Assembly: GCA_963734965.1 (NCBI GenBank)
Contig: CAVTJK010000003.1
Location: 744,001 to 808,000 of the forward strand
DNA from: UBA4742 sp963734965
GTDB taxonomy: Bacteria; Actinomycetota; Acidimicrobiia; Acidimicrobiales; Acidimicrobilacustridaceae
Direction of reading: 5' to 3'
DNA length: 64,000 nt
The notes below the pieces were generated by a model. The model saw only the letters and a list, made by a program, of their open reading frames with translations. It was not told where the DNA came from and did not search any database. This document shows, in pieces, positions 1 through 8,351 of this stretch (the stretch's first letter is position 1; the number at the start of each line of letters is the position of its first letter). The position numbers and the translations under genes were made by a program.

Positions 1-250
1 CGACCCCAGCCCCGTCAGGAACCAGCGAGCCGTGCCTCGGTACAACGCCGCCGCCAACAGCATCACGAGGACACCGGCGGCCACGGCCAAACCCATGAGG
101 TCGACCACTACGGCCAGCCGGGCGGTGGCGATCAGCGGCGTAGGTGACCACGGCGGCCACGACGGCGACGATCGCGCACAGACCCGGATCCACCTCGCGC
201 CCGACCGTGGTCTGGCGCAGCTCCTCGACGGCGTTCAGCATGAGGGTCAC
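1..250 (-). CDS. putative membrane protein, 3' end outside window
   Basis: The minus strand reads from a GTG at 250 (an in-frame ATG follows at 241), with GAGG 7 nt upstream. The first stretch has a polar N-terminus (NAVEELRQTTVGREVDPG) and a hydrophobic run. After about position 138 the frame must move by one base to continue into a second strongly hydrophobic run (LMGLAVAAGVLVMLLAAAL) that leaves the window. I do not recognise the family. It looks like a small polytopic membrane protein with a one-base frameshift. It lies downstream of the SnoaL-like gene on the same strand, separated by about 250 bases that hold an inverted repeat. Confidence 0.4.
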   Translation of the reverse strand, partial: MTLMLNAVEELRQTTVGREVDPGLCAIVAVVAAVVTYAADRHRPAGRSGRPHGFGRGRRCPRDAVGGGVVPRHGSLVPDGAGV

Positions 251-403
251 CGTCGCACCTCAATCTGAAACGGCCCTGAAGATGTGGCGACAATTGCTCG
301 CTGAGTGGCCAGCCGGCGGCCCAACGGGTCGGCGCCGGCCCATCGGTCGGCCATCGGCCTCCGTCGGTCGTTCTCCTCGGGGCTGTTCGGCCTCAGTCAC
401 GCT

Positions 404-433
404 GTTGTCACGGTCATTGAGGTGCGTGACAAC
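404..433. repeat. perfect 9-bp inverted repeat in intergenic region
   Basis: GTTGTCACG (404-412) and CGTGACAAC (425-433) form a perfect inverted repeat around a 12-nt spacer, and CGTGACA recurs at 436-442. It sits in the 249-base gap between two minus-strand genes. It could be an operator for the membrane-protein gene that starts at 250, or an RNA hairpin after the SnoaL-like gene; no T-tract is present. Nothing else is evident in the gap. Confidence 0.45.
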
Positions 434-499
434 GCCGTGACAGCGCCCGAACGCACGTGCATCCTTGGTGCCGCCGAGGGGGGAGGCGCGCCTCCAGCG

Positions 500-955
500 C
501 TAGCCGGCCTGATGGGCGCGGTCCGCCTTGATCCAGTCCTTGACGACGGTGGCGAAGGTCGCCGGGTTGTAGACGTCCTCCTCGCACGAGAAGCGACCGT
601 CGCCGGCGTAGGTGAGGATGGTGATGTTGGAGGCCTCGTAGATCTCGCCGTCACCGGGGTCGCGGAAGCGGTTCTCGATCTCGCAGATCCACCGGCCGGT
701 GTCCTCGTCGCACACGCACCAGTTGTGCGGGAAGAACTTCATCTCCGAGTTGGGCCACTCGGCCATGGTCGTCGAGATCCACGCCAGGATGTCGTCCCGG
801 CCGGCCATGGTGCCGTAGTGATGCTCGATGTAGGTCGCGTCCGGGGTGAACCGGTCGGTCCAGATCGACCAGTCGCCCGTCTCGCCCGCCTGGCCGGCGG
901 CCGCCAGGTAGCGGTCGTGCGCCTCTTGCAGCTCGTCCCGTGTCCATTTCCCCAT
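500..955 (-). CDS. SnoaL/NTF2-like polyketide-cyclase-fold protein
   Basis: This 151-residue protein matches the size and layout of nuclear transport factor 2/SnoaL-like proteins. It has an N-terminal helix (DELQEAHDRYLAA), the WSIWTDRFTPDATYIEHH segment that usually lines the pocket, GRDDILAWI, and alternating strands ending in TVVKDWIKADRAHQAG. Such proteins act as isomerases, dehydratases or small-ligand binders; the substrate cannot be read from sequence. It starts 13 nt after the stop of the acyl-CoA dehydrogenase gene (969-2084), so it is probably the last gene of the catabolic operon that begins at 5475. Confidence 0.8.
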   Translation of the reverse strand: MGKWTRDELQEAHDRYLAAAGQAGETGDWSIWTDRFTPDATYIEHHYGTMAGRDDILAWISTTMAEWPNSEMKFFPHNWCVCDEDTGRWICEIENRFRDPGDGEIYEASNITILTYAGDGRFSCEEDVYNPATFATVVKDWIKADRAHQAG

Positions 956-968
956 GTCGATCTCCTCG

Positions 969-2084
969 TCAATCCAGCACTGCGGCAGCGATGAGCTGCT
1001 CGAGGCGGCGGTTGTCGTACCAGCTGATCTGCAGTTGCTTGGCCCGCCGGAAGTAGAGCTGGATCTCGTAGTCGAGGGTGAAGCCGACGCCGCCGAAGAT
1101 CTGTTGGGCCATGGCCGTGGTGTCGCGGTAGGTCTGGGCGGCGAAGAGCTTGGCCATCGGGGCCAGCCGATCGACGGGCCGCCCCGTCGCTCGGGCCCAG
1201 GCCGCTTCGTGGGTGAGCAGCGTGGCGCCGTCGACCGCGGTCTTGGCGTCGGCCATGTAGTGGGCCAGCGCCTGGAAGGCGCCGAGCGGCTTGTCGAACT
1301 GCTCGCGGTCCTTGGCGTACTGCACGGTGATCTCCAGCGCGTGCTGGGCCCCGCCGACGGCGAGGGCGGCCTGGAGGATGATGCCGTCGTACATCACCTC
1401 GAACCAGGTGTCCCATCCCGATCCGGCCGGGCCGATGCGATCGGACGCACCCACCTCGACGTGGTCGAGCGCGAGTTCGTACTGGGTGTCCGACGCGATC
1501 GTCAGCTGCTGGGTCAGCGTCACCCCGTCGGCACGGGGGTCGACGAGGAACAGGTCGACGCCGGCGTCGGTGCGGGCCAGGACCACGAAGTGATCGGCGG
1601 CCGAGGCGAACGGCACGTGCCACTTGACCCCGCTCAGCGAGTAGCCGTCGCCGTGGCGAGTGGCGGCCAGCGCCACCCCCTCGGGTCCGTACCCGCCCTT
1701 GGGCTCGATCCAGGCCGGGGCGACGATGGCGTCGCCCTTGGCGATCCGGGGGAGCCAGGCCTGCTTCTGGTCGTCCGAGCCGGCCGCCACCAGGACGCCG
1801 GCGCTCATCACGGCGCTGGCGAAGTGGGGCGAGGGGGCCAACGACCGGCCCAGCTCCTCGTAGACGATGGCCGCCTCGAGCAGGCTCATGTCCGAACCGC
1901 CGTACGCCGCGGGCAGCGTCAACCCGATGAGATCGAGGGCGGCCAGCTGCTTCCAGAAGTCGGTCGGGTAGCCGACCGGGTCGTCCTCGAGTTGGCGGAC
2001 CACGTCGAGCGGGGCGAAGTCGGCGCACACGCCGCGCACCATCTCGCGCAGCATCTCCTGCTCGTCGGTGAAGTCGAGATCCAT
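969..2084 (-). CDS. acyl-CoA dehydrogenase (second operon copy)
   Basis: A 371-residue FAD-dependent acyl-CoA dehydrogenase. The N-terminal helical domain starts MDLDFTDEQEMLREMVRG, followed by PAAYGGSDMSLLEAAIVYEELGR, the middle beta domain (GVKWHVPFASAADHFVVLART), and the C-terminal helical domain with QIFGGVGFTLDYEIQLYFRR. The start at 2084 is supported by AGGAG just upstream; longer in-frame starts run into the neighbouring gene. It is shorter and diverged from the dehydrogenase at 4255-5475. Paired unlike dehydrogenases in one actinobacterial operon often form alpha2-beta2 enzymes that act on steroid or other bulky acyl-CoAs, so a heteromeric enzyme is a reasonable inference. Confidence 0.92.
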   Translation of the reverse strand: MDLDFTDEQEMLREMVRGVCADFAPLDVVRQLEDDPVGYPTDFWKQLAALDLIGLTLPAAYGGSDMSLLEAAIVYEELGRSLAPSPHFASAVMSAGVLVAAGSDDQKQAWLPRIAKGDAIVAPAWIEPKGGYGPEGVALAATRHGDGYSLSGVKWHVPFASAADHFVVLARTDAGVDLFLVDPRADGVTLTQQLTIASDTQYELALDHVEVGASDRIGPAGSGWDTWFEVMYDGIILQAALAVGGAQHALEITVQYAKDREQFDKPLGAFQALAHYMADAKTAVDGATLLTHEAAWARATGRPVDRLAPMAKLFAAQTYRDTTAMAQQIFGGVGFTLDYEIQLYFRRAKQLQISWYDNRRLEQLIAAAVLD

Positions 2085-2103
2085 CAGGCTCCTCTCGCGT
2101 CGC

Positions 2104-2592
2104 TCACGGCGACCACTGGTCGCCGCGCCGGCGCCACGGGTTGTCATCGGCATCGACGGGCAGGGCCACCCGGGCCGACGCATCGGTCTTGAGATCGCCG
2201 TCCACGGTCAGGGCGACGAGCAGATCGACCCAACCACATCCGTCGGCGTCCGTGGTCACGTCGCGAACGGTGCCGGTGAGCACCATCGTGTCGCCGGGGA
2301 AGACCGATCCCTTCATGCGGAACGTGACCCGGCCCAGCCGGCCGAGCGGACCGGTCCAGTCGGTGATGTAGCGCTCGAACCAGGCCGCCTGGTTGGGTGT
2401 GTTCAAGAAGATGTCCTGGGTGCCGTTGCGGTTGACGGCGAAGTCGTAGTCGTGGTGCATCGGTCGCCAGTCGCGCGCCGCCAGCGCGCCGAGCACGACG
2501 GTCGTGGCCGTCACGGGTTGGTGCAGCGCCGGCAGCTCGTCACCCGCCTTCACCTGATCGAGCGTCAGGCTGCGTGTCGCCGGGCCGGTCAC
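2104..2592 (-). CDS. MaoC-family hot-dog dehydratase
   Basis: 162 residues with the MaoC hot-dog pattern: an N-terminal strand (RSLTLDQVKAGDELP), then DWRPMHHDYDFAVNRNG, which corresponds to the catalytic D-x4-H segment of (R)-specific enoyl-CoA hydratases, and a beta region with RLGRVTFRMKGSVFPGDTMVLTG. The GTG start at 2592 overlaps the TGA of the upstream MaoC-like gene (GTGA), indicating translational coupling. Two adjacent small MaoC proteins commonly form a heterodimer in which only one carries the active site; this one has the catalytic-looking motif. It sits between the racemase-like gene and the second dehydrogenase. Confidence 0.85.
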   Translation of the reverse strand: MTGPATRSLTLDQVKAGDELPALHQPVTATTVVLGALAARDWRPMHHDYDFAVNRNGTQDIFLNTPNQAAWFERYITDWTGPLGRLGRVTFRMKGSVFPGDTMVLTGTVRDVTTDADGCGWVDLLVALTVDGDLKTDASARVALPVDADDNPWRRRGDQWSP

Positions 2593-3095
2593 GGGTTCCT
2601 CCGGTAGCCGAAGCCCGTGTAGCTCTCGACCCCGACCAGCTCGTCGCGCTGGTTGAAGTACTCGACGTCGATGACCCAGAAGCGACCGGTGCCGAGCTTG
2701 GTCGTCTTGGGTTCGCTCACCGAGCGCAGGACCTGGTGGGTGTGCAGGAGGTCGCCGATCCGCACCGGCTCGTGGAACACGATCGTGTTGTCGCTCATGA
2801 CCGCCTCGGGCAGGTCGAAGCGCTCCTTCAGGTCGAAGTGGACCTGCAGCGCGACCGCCGGTTCGGTGCGACCGGGCGACCAGTGGTGGGGCCGGAACCA
2901 CACCGAGATCATGCTCGGCGGCGCGATCGGTCCGTCCGTCACGGCCTCGGCCACCCCGGTGTCCCAGAAGAGAGGGTTGGCGTTCTCGACCGACGCGCAG
3001 CTCGTCCAGATGTATCCCTGCTCGACCGGGAACTGGCCGGTCTCGGGATACTGGATCTGTCCGATCAGCGCCGTCACGTCGTCGGGAACGCTCAC
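2589..3095 (-). CDS. MaoC-like N-terminal-type dehydratase subunit
   Basis: 168 residues resembling the FAS1/MaoC_dehydrat_N hot-dog domain: WTSCASVENANPLFWD, GPIAPPSMISVWFRPHHW, then RIGDLLHTHQVLRSVSEPKTTKLGTGRF and VEYFNQRDELVGVESYTGFGYRR. The C-terminal motif is typical of the non-catalytic or partner half of two-gene MaoC hydratases. The start (GTG, 3095) overlaps the stop of the CaiB/BaiF gene, and its own stop overlaps the start of the next MaoC gene. It likely hydrates the enoyl-CoA made by the dehydrogenases together with its partner. Confidence 0.82.
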   Translation of the reverse strand: MSVPDDVTALIGQIQYPETGQFPVEQGYIWTSCASVENANPLFWDTGVAEAVTDGPIAPPSMISVWFRPHHWSPGRTEPAVALQVHFDLKERFDLPEAVMSDNTIVFHEPVRIGDLLHTHQVLRSVSEPKTTKLGTGRFWVIDVEYFNQRDELVGVESYTGFGYRRNP

Positions 3096-4255
3096 GCGAC
3101 GATGCCTCCGGCGCACAGGTCGGCTATCTCGTCGCCGGCGAGCCCGGCCGCCGCCAACAGGTCGCGAGTGTCGGTGGCCGCCGCGTCGCGCACCCGGAAC
3201 TCCCGGCGTGAGGTGTCGGTGCCGGCCAGCACCGTCCCCAGCTGCGGGAACCGGCCCCTCGTCTCGTGGATGGCCTCGCCCACCAGTCCCCGCGCCTCGA
3301 GCTGCGGATCGGAGACCAGCTCGGGAACCGTGTACACCGGTCCGACGCAGGTGTCGGCCGGGGCCAGCTCGGCCACCCATTCGTCGCGTGGCTTCAGCGC
3401 GAACGCGGCGCGGAAGTCGGCGCGGATCTCGTCCTGCACCTCGTCGTCGAGTCGGTGGTCGGTCCATTGGGCGCAGCCGAGCAGGCGGCACAGGTTGGCG
3501 AAGAACGGGGCTTCGATGGCGCCCACCGCCACCCACCGGTCATCCGCGCAGCGGTAGGTGTCGTAGCACGCGTACCGACCCGTGAGGATGTAGTGGCCCG
3601 GACCCGGCACCGTGCCAGTGGCCAGGTACTCGTCGATGTAGAGCGCCATGAGCGACACCACGCCGTCCGCGATCGAGACGTCGAGGTAGGCGCCCTCGCC
3701 GCTCGTGGCCCGTCGGATCAGCGCCGCCATGATGGCCATCACCGCCTGCATCCCGCCGCCGGCGGCGTCGGCCACCGTCGCACCCGGCAGCGGCGGCTTG
3801 TCGCCAGGGGCCCGCTCGCTGCAGTCGAGGTAGCCCCCGAGGCCGAGGTAGTTGATGTCGTGGCCGGCCCGATGGGCGTACGGTCCGGTCTGGCCGTAGC
3901 CGCTGGTGGAGCAGTAGACGATGTCGCGGTTGACCTCGCGCACGTCCGCGTAGCCGATGCCGAGCCGATCGACGACGCCGGGACGAAAGCTCTCGAGCAC
4001 CACGTCGGCCCGCGCCGCCAGGCGGAGGAAGGCGGCGCGACCCTCTGGCGCCTTGAGGTCGATCTGGGCCCGTTTCATGTCACGACCGGCGCTGTAGGCG
4101 TAGAAGGGCGGGTCGATCTGAACGCCGGCCTTGGGCACGGCGCCGATCTTGACCACCGTCGCGCCGTAGTCGCTCAGCATCCGCGACGCGCGCGCCGCCG
4201 GGCCGACCGTGGCGAAGTCGAGCACGGTGATGCCGGCCAGCGCGGGCGTCGTCAT
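3092..4255 (-). CDS. CaiB/BaiF-family protein, alpha-methylacyl-CoA racemase-like
   Basis: 387 residues, the family's usual length. The motif AGHDINYLGLGG (His132-Asp133) and VADAAGGGM (Asp163) match the catalytic His and Asp regions of alpha-methylacyl-CoA racemases, so racemization of a 2-methylacyl-CoA is more likely than CoA transfer. The N-terminus (LAGITVLDFATVGPAARASRMLSDYGATVVKI) is the family Rossmann half. The start at 4255 overlaps the stop of the first dehydrogenase (ATGA). A racemase beside two dehydrogenases and two MaoC proteins suggests degradation of a methyl-branched or sterol-like side chain; this is inference. Confidence 0.88.
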   Translation of the reverse strand: MTTPALAGITVLDFATVGPAARASRMLSDYGATVVKIGAVPKAGVQIDPPFYAYSAGRDMKRAQIDLKAPEGRAAFLRLAARADVVLESFRPGVVDRLGIGYADVREVNRDIVYCSTSGYGQTGPYAHRAGHDINYLGLGGYLDCSERAPGDKPPLPGATVADAAGGGMQAVMAIMAALIRRATSGEGAYLDVSIADGVVSLMALYIDEYLATGTVPGPGHYILTGRYACYDTYRCADDRWVAVGAIEAPFFANLCRLLGCAQWTDHRLDDEVQDEIRADFRAAFALKPRDEWVAELAPADTCVGPVYTVPELVSDPQLEARGLVGEAIHETRGRFPQLGTVLAGTDTSRREFRVRDAAATDTRDLLAAAGLAGDEIADLCAGGIVA

Positions 4256-5475
4256 CAGAAGTTCTTGGGGAGCCCGAGGCCGCGACGGGCGATGATGTTC
4301 TTCTGGATCTCCGACGCCCCGCCGCCGATCGTGTCGATGACGGTGTAGCGGTAGGTCGACTCGGAGCGGCCCTTCATCGGCGCGTCCTCGGTGTGGACGC
4401 GCAGCTGGCTCGACGGTCCGGCGATGTCCATCGAGGCGTCGGCCAACCGGCGCGAGAACTCGGTGGCGAAGAGCTTGTACTCCGACGACTGCACGGTGGG
4501 CGGCGGCGCGGCGACGCCGGTGGCCTTGGTCTCGTGCTCGCCCTTGACCGAGGCCGCCACCACGTCGAGCCCCATCACCCGGGCCACCTCGGCGTCGGTG
4601 TGCAGGCGCGCCAGCCGGGCTCTCACGACCGGATCGTCCTTGAGGGCCACCCCGTCGCGGGTCTCGGTCCGCACGTAGTCGGTGAGCAGGTCGAGGCGCT
4701 GCTTGATTGGTGAGAACGTGAACATCGTGAAGCGCTCGAGGTCGAGGGCCTGGCTGATGTAGCGGAAGCCCGAGTTGACCTGGCCGACGACGAACTCGTC
4801 GGGCACGAACACGTCGTCGAGGAACACCTCGTTGGTGCGCTCGTCGCCCATCGTCCAGATGCCGCGGATCTCGATGTTGGGGTGGTCGAGGGGCACGAGC
4901 ATGAGCGTGATGCCGTGGTGCTTGTTGTCCGGATCGGTGCGAGTGCCCAACCAGTACCACTCGGCGAAGTGAGCCGAGGTGGTCCATGTCTTCTGGCCGT
5001 TGAGCAGCCAGCCGGTCTGGTCGCCCTGGGTGTGGCGCTCGGCCCGCAGCTTCATCGACGCCGCATCCGAGCCGGCGTTCGGCTCGCTGTAGCCCACGGC
5101 GAACTCGACGTCGTTCTCGAGGATCATGGGCAGGAACTTCTCCTTGAGGAAGTCGCTGCCGTGGGCGATCAGGGTCTTGCCGATGATGCCGACGCCCTTG
5201 CCGATCTGGGGACCGCCGCGACCGGCCAGCGCCTCGTTGAGGAGGTACTCGTAGACGCCCTCGCTCTCACTGCCGCCGTAGTCCGCGGGCCAGGTGAGGC
5301 CGAGCCACCCCTTGTGGCCGAGCTCCTTCATGAAGGCCCGGCGCTTGGGCGTGTCGACGATCTGGGCCATGTTCTCGCGGGTCACGTCGAACACGTCGGG
5401 ATCGTCGTGAGCGTCGAGGAAGGCCTCGACCTCGGCCAGGAAGTCGATCTGCTCCTGCGAGAACTCGAAGTCCAT
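4255..5475 (-). CDS. acyl-CoA dehydrogenase (first gene of operon)
   Basis: 406 residues: MDFEFSQEQIDFLAEVEAFL, LTWPADYGGSES, GYSEPNAGSDAASMKL (flavin-binding segment), and a C-terminus with DTIGGGASEIQKNIIARRGLGLPKNF. This ending is typical of the FadE subfamily found in steroid-catabolism operons. AGGA precedes the ATG at 5475. The gene opens a run of overlapping genes on the minus strand. The promoter has a -10 TATAGT on the minus strand at 5525-5530, and a palindrome (5508-5522) lies over the expected transcription start. Confidence 0.93.
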   Translation of the reverse strand: MDFEFSQEQIDFLAEVEAFLDAHDDPDVFDVTRENMAQIVDTPKRRAFMKELGHKGWLGLTWPADYGGSESEGVYEYLLNEALAGRGGPQIGKGVGIIGKTLIAHGSDFLKEKFLPMILENDVEFAVGYSEPNAGSDAASMKLRAERHTQGDQTGWLLNGQKTWTTSAHFAEWYWLGTRTDPDNKHHGITLMLVPLDHPNIEIRGIWTMGDERTNEVFLDDVFVPDEFVVGQVNSGFRYISQALDLERFTMFTFSPIKQRLDLLTDYVRTETRDGVALKDDPVVRARLARLHTDAEVARVMGLDVVAASVKGEHETKATGVAAPPPTVQSSEYKLFATEFSRRLADASMDIAGPSSQLRVHTEDAPMKGRSESTYRYTVIDTIGGGASEIQKNIIARRGLGLPKNF

Positions 5476-5507
5476 GTCCTGATCCTCACCCTGTCGCCGT
5501 CGTTGAC

Positions 5508-5530
5508 CTGACGGACCGTCAGAAACTATA
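5508..5530 (-). promoter_or_regulatory. promoter and palindromic operator of the acyl-CoA operon
   Basis: CTGACGG-A-CCGTCAG (5508-5522) is a perfect 7+1+7 palindrome. On the minus strand it follows directly after TATAGT (5530-5525), so it would cover the transcription start. It shares the pattern CTGACGnnnCGTCAG with the site at 6842-6856. A TetR-family repressor responding to an acyl-CoA is the natural candidate; no such gene lies next to it. Confidence 0.65.
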
Positions 5531-5563
5531 GGCGAGGCCCGATGCCGGCGGTTCCGGCGTGGC

Positions 5564-6809
5564 TCAGGTGATCACGCCGTCGGCGCGCAGCGAGTCCAGC
5601 TGGTCCGGACCCAGGCCGAGCTCGGCGGCGAGGACCTCGTCGGTGTGCTCGCCGACCCACGGGCACGCGGGTCTCGGGGCCCTCGGCCATCTTGGACAGC
5701 TTGACGGGGTTGCCGGGTATCAGCACGGGCTCGTCGACGCCGTCGGTGCGGGCCATCTCGACCAGCATGTGGCGGCCGGCGACGTGCGGATCGGCGATCA
5801 CGTCGGGGGCGCTGAAGCTCGGCCCGGCCACCAGCCCGGCGGCGGACAGCTCGGCGGCGGCCTCGACCTTGGTGCGGTCGGCCGCCCAGGCCTCGACCGC
5901 CGGGCGGATGACGTCGTCGAGGTGGGGCATCCAGCCCGAGCGGTCGGCGAAGCGGGGGTCGTCGATCCATTCGGGGTGGCCGACCAGCTCGGCCAGCTTG
6001 GCGAACTGGGGCTCGCGCACGACCTGCATGACCACGTAGCCGTCGGCCGCCTTGAAGCCCTCGCACAGCACCGGCACCTGCTGGTCGGGGCGCACGCCCA
6101 TCGACCAGAAGTTGGTGACGATGTCGGTCATGGCGATCATCGAGTCGAACATGGCGATGTCGACGTACTGGCCCAGCCCGGTGCGATCGCGGTGGCGCAG
6201 GGCGGCCAGGATGCCGATGACGCCGAAGAGGGCCGAGCTGATGTCGCCCAGCGCGCCGACCGGGATGGTCGTGGGCGGGCGATCGGGCCCGCTCTTGTAC
6301 TCGTAGATGCCCGACATGGCCTCGACGACCGAGGCGTAGGCCGGCCACTCCCGATAGGGCGACACCGAGTCGTTGCCGAAGCCCGAGATCGACACGTAGA
6401 TCATCTGGGGGAACCGCTCGGCCAGATCGTCATAGCCCAGGCCCATGCGGGCCATGGTCCCCGGCTTGAAGTTCTCGGCGACGACGTCGAAGCGGGGGAT
6501 CAGGGACGTGAACAGCTCCTGGCCGGCCGGGGACTTGAGGTCGATCCCGACGCTGCGCTTGTCCAGGTTGTTGCGCAGGTAGGTCGAGCCGACGGCCCGG
6601 CCCTGCGGGTCGGTCATGGCCGGCGACGCCCCCCGGCCCGACTCGCCGTGGGTCGGGTGCTCGACCTTGACCACCTCGGCGCCCAGCCGGGCCAGCAGCT
6701 GGGTGGCGTAGGGCAGCGCCTGCATCTGCTCGGCGGCCAGCACTCGCACCCCGTCGAGCGGCTTGCCGAACGGCGCGGCGTCCGCGTTGGCGATGTCTCC
6801 CAGTTGCAC
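5564..6809 (-). CDS. CaiB/BaiF CoA-transferase (one frameshift near C-terminus)
   Basis: About 414 residues if repaired. The start is GTG at 6809, 6 nt downstream of the -10 TACGCT. Motifs include LAAEQMQALPYATQLLARLGAEVVKVE, the AENFKPGTMARMGLGYDDL helix, and PVGALGDISSALFG, whose Asp corresponds to the CoA-transferase nucleophile. Unlike the neighbour at 3092-4255 it lacks the racemase His-Asp motif, so it is probably a true transferase. Near 5672 one extra base moves the frame; deleting it restores CPWVGEHTDEVLAAELGLGPDQLDSL and a stop at 5564. The gene is divergent from the HMG-CoA-synthase-like gene and shares its operator region. Confidence 0.85.
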
Positions 6810-6815
6810 GTCGAG

Positions 6816-6821
6816 AGCGTA
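6816..6821 (-). promoter_or_regulatory. -10 box of leaderless CoA-transferase transcript
   Basis: TACGCT on the minus strand, followed by 6 nt and the GTG start at 6809. No Shine-Dalgarno sequence is present. Confidence 0.55.
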
Positions 6822-6841
6822 GCCACGTCGTCCGGCCGGAC

Positions 6842-6856
6842 CTGACGACGCGTCAG
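6842..6856. promoter_or_regulatory. palindromic operator in divergent promoter region
   Basis: CTGACG-ACG-CGTCAG, a 6+3+6 palindrome of the same 15-bp pattern as the site at 5508-5522. It lies about 20 bp upstream of the -10 boxes of both divergent genes, so one bound repressor could block both. Confidence 0.65.
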
Positions 6857-6866
6857 ATTCCCGATC

Positions 6867-6872
6867 TAGACT
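6867..6872 (+). promoter_or_regulatory. -10 box of leaderless HMGCS-like gene
   Basis: TAGACT followed by 7 nt and the ATG at 6880, with no ribosome binding site in between. Confidence 0.6.
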
Positions 6873-6879
6873 CGACCCG

Positions 6880-8351
6880 ATGACTGACGCAGACCAGAGG
6901 GATCCTCGCCTTCGCCGGGTACGTGCCCCACCACCGCCTCGAGCGGTCGGCCATCTCGGACGCCAGCGGGACCAACGCGGGCAAGGGAAGCCGATCGGTC
7001 GCGTCCTACGACGAGGACACGACCACCATGGGGGTCGAGGCGGCGCGCCTGGCCCTGCGGCCCGTGAGCGACCCCGGGGGTGCAGCGGTTGGCGCGCCTG
7101 TGGTTCTCGACCACCGATCCCGCCTATGTCGACAAGACCAACGCCACCGTCGTGCACGCCGCGCTGCGGCTCGATCGCGACGCGCCCGCTCTCGACATCA
7201 ACGGGTCGACGCGCTCGGCCGCCGGCGCGCTGCTCGCTGCGCTGCGGGGGCGCGACGACGTGCTGGTCGTCTCGTCCGACACGCGCACGGGACTGCCGAC
7301 CAGCGCCGACGAGCGCGAGGGCGGGGATGGCGCCGCTGCCATCCTCGTCGGTGCCAGCACCGCCGACCGTCCCGTGCTGGCCGAGCTGATCGGTCACTCG
7401 TCGGTGACCGAGGAGTTCCTCGATCGCTGGCGCACCCCCGGCGACCGCCGCTCGAAGCAGTGGGAGGAGCGCTTCGGCGAGCTCCACTACGTCGCCCTGG
7501 GGACCGAGGCGTGGAAGCTCGCCCTCGGCGACGCCGGCATCGACGCCGCCGCCGTGGCCCAGGTGATCGTGTCGGGCACGCACGCCCGGGCGGTTCGTCA
7601 GGTGTCGGGCCAGGTCGGCGCGGGAACGGGTGGCGTGGCCGACAACCTCACCGTCGCCATCGGCAATCCGGCCGCCGCCCAGCCGGCGCTGCTGCTGGCC
7701 CGCGCCCTCGAAGCGGCCCAGCCCGGCCAGACCATCGCTCTGGTGGTGCTGGCCGACGGGGCCGATGTGATGGTGTTCCGCACGACCGATGCACTGGCCG
7801 CCCACCGGCCGGCGCGGCCGGTCGACGACCAGATCGCCGCCGGCCGCACCGGACTTCGGTATCTGACCTTCCTGGCCTGGAAGGGCATGGTGACCGTCGA
7901 GCCTCCGCGCCGACCCGAGCCGGCCCGGGCGTCGGCGTCGGCCGCGGCCCGCAGCGCGGGCTGGAAGTTCGGCTTCGTCGGATCACGCGACCGCGCGTCA
8001 GGCGCCGTGCACCTCCCTCCGGCCCGCGTGTCGTTCCAAGGGGGAGCCGTCGACGACATGGAACGGCTGCCCATGGCCGACGCCATGGGCACGGTCGTCA
8101 CCTTCACCGTCGACCGGCTGGCCTACTCGCCCAGCCCGCCCATCGTCTTCGCGGTGATCGACTTCGACGCCACCGACGGTGGAGGGCGCCTGCCGATCGA
8201 GCTCACCGACGTGGCCAGCGACGCCGTGGCCATCGGCGATCGCGTCGAGATGACGTTCCGGCGGATCAACCAGGCCGACGGCATCCAGAACTACTTCTGG
8301 AAGGCCAAACCTGTCCCGTCGGCGGCGGCGACCAAGGAGGACGCATCGTGA
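6880..8351 (+). CDS. HMG-CoA-synthase-like protein fused to OB-fold (DUF35) domain; two frameshifts
   Basis: The reconstructed protein begins MTDADQR-ILAFAGYVPHHRLERSAI, then has a thiolase-fold condensing-enzyme domain (VQRLARLWFSTTDPAYVDK, VSGTHARAVRQVSGQVG, IGNPAAAQPALLLARALE) and a C-terminal DUF35-type OB-fold (MGTVVTFTVDRLAYSPSPP, IGDRVEMTFRRINQADGIQNYFWK). One-base insertions near 6902 and 7080, both in G/C runs, break the frame; 7085-8351 is clean. Where condensing enzymes have a catalytic Cys, this one reads LDINGST (codons 7191-7211), so the Cys appears to be absent. The stop overlaps the GTG of the thiolase (GTGA). Archaeal HMG-CoA synthase, thiolase and DUF35 proteins form one complex, which suggests a physical partnership here. 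Confidence 0.8.

Noticed and set aside
954..2192. Long plus-strand open frame opposite the acyl-CoA dehydrogenase
   Set aside because: It is an antisense shadow in high-GC DNA; the minus strand encodes a recognisable enzyme with a ribosome binding site. The same applies to 8291-10204 minus, 10891-12372 minus and 32478-35393 minus.
5640..5700. Programmed frameshifting in broken genes
   Set aside because: Breaks differ in position and context, lack slippery heptamers with downstream structure, and occur in many unrelated genes in patches; one-base errors are simpler.
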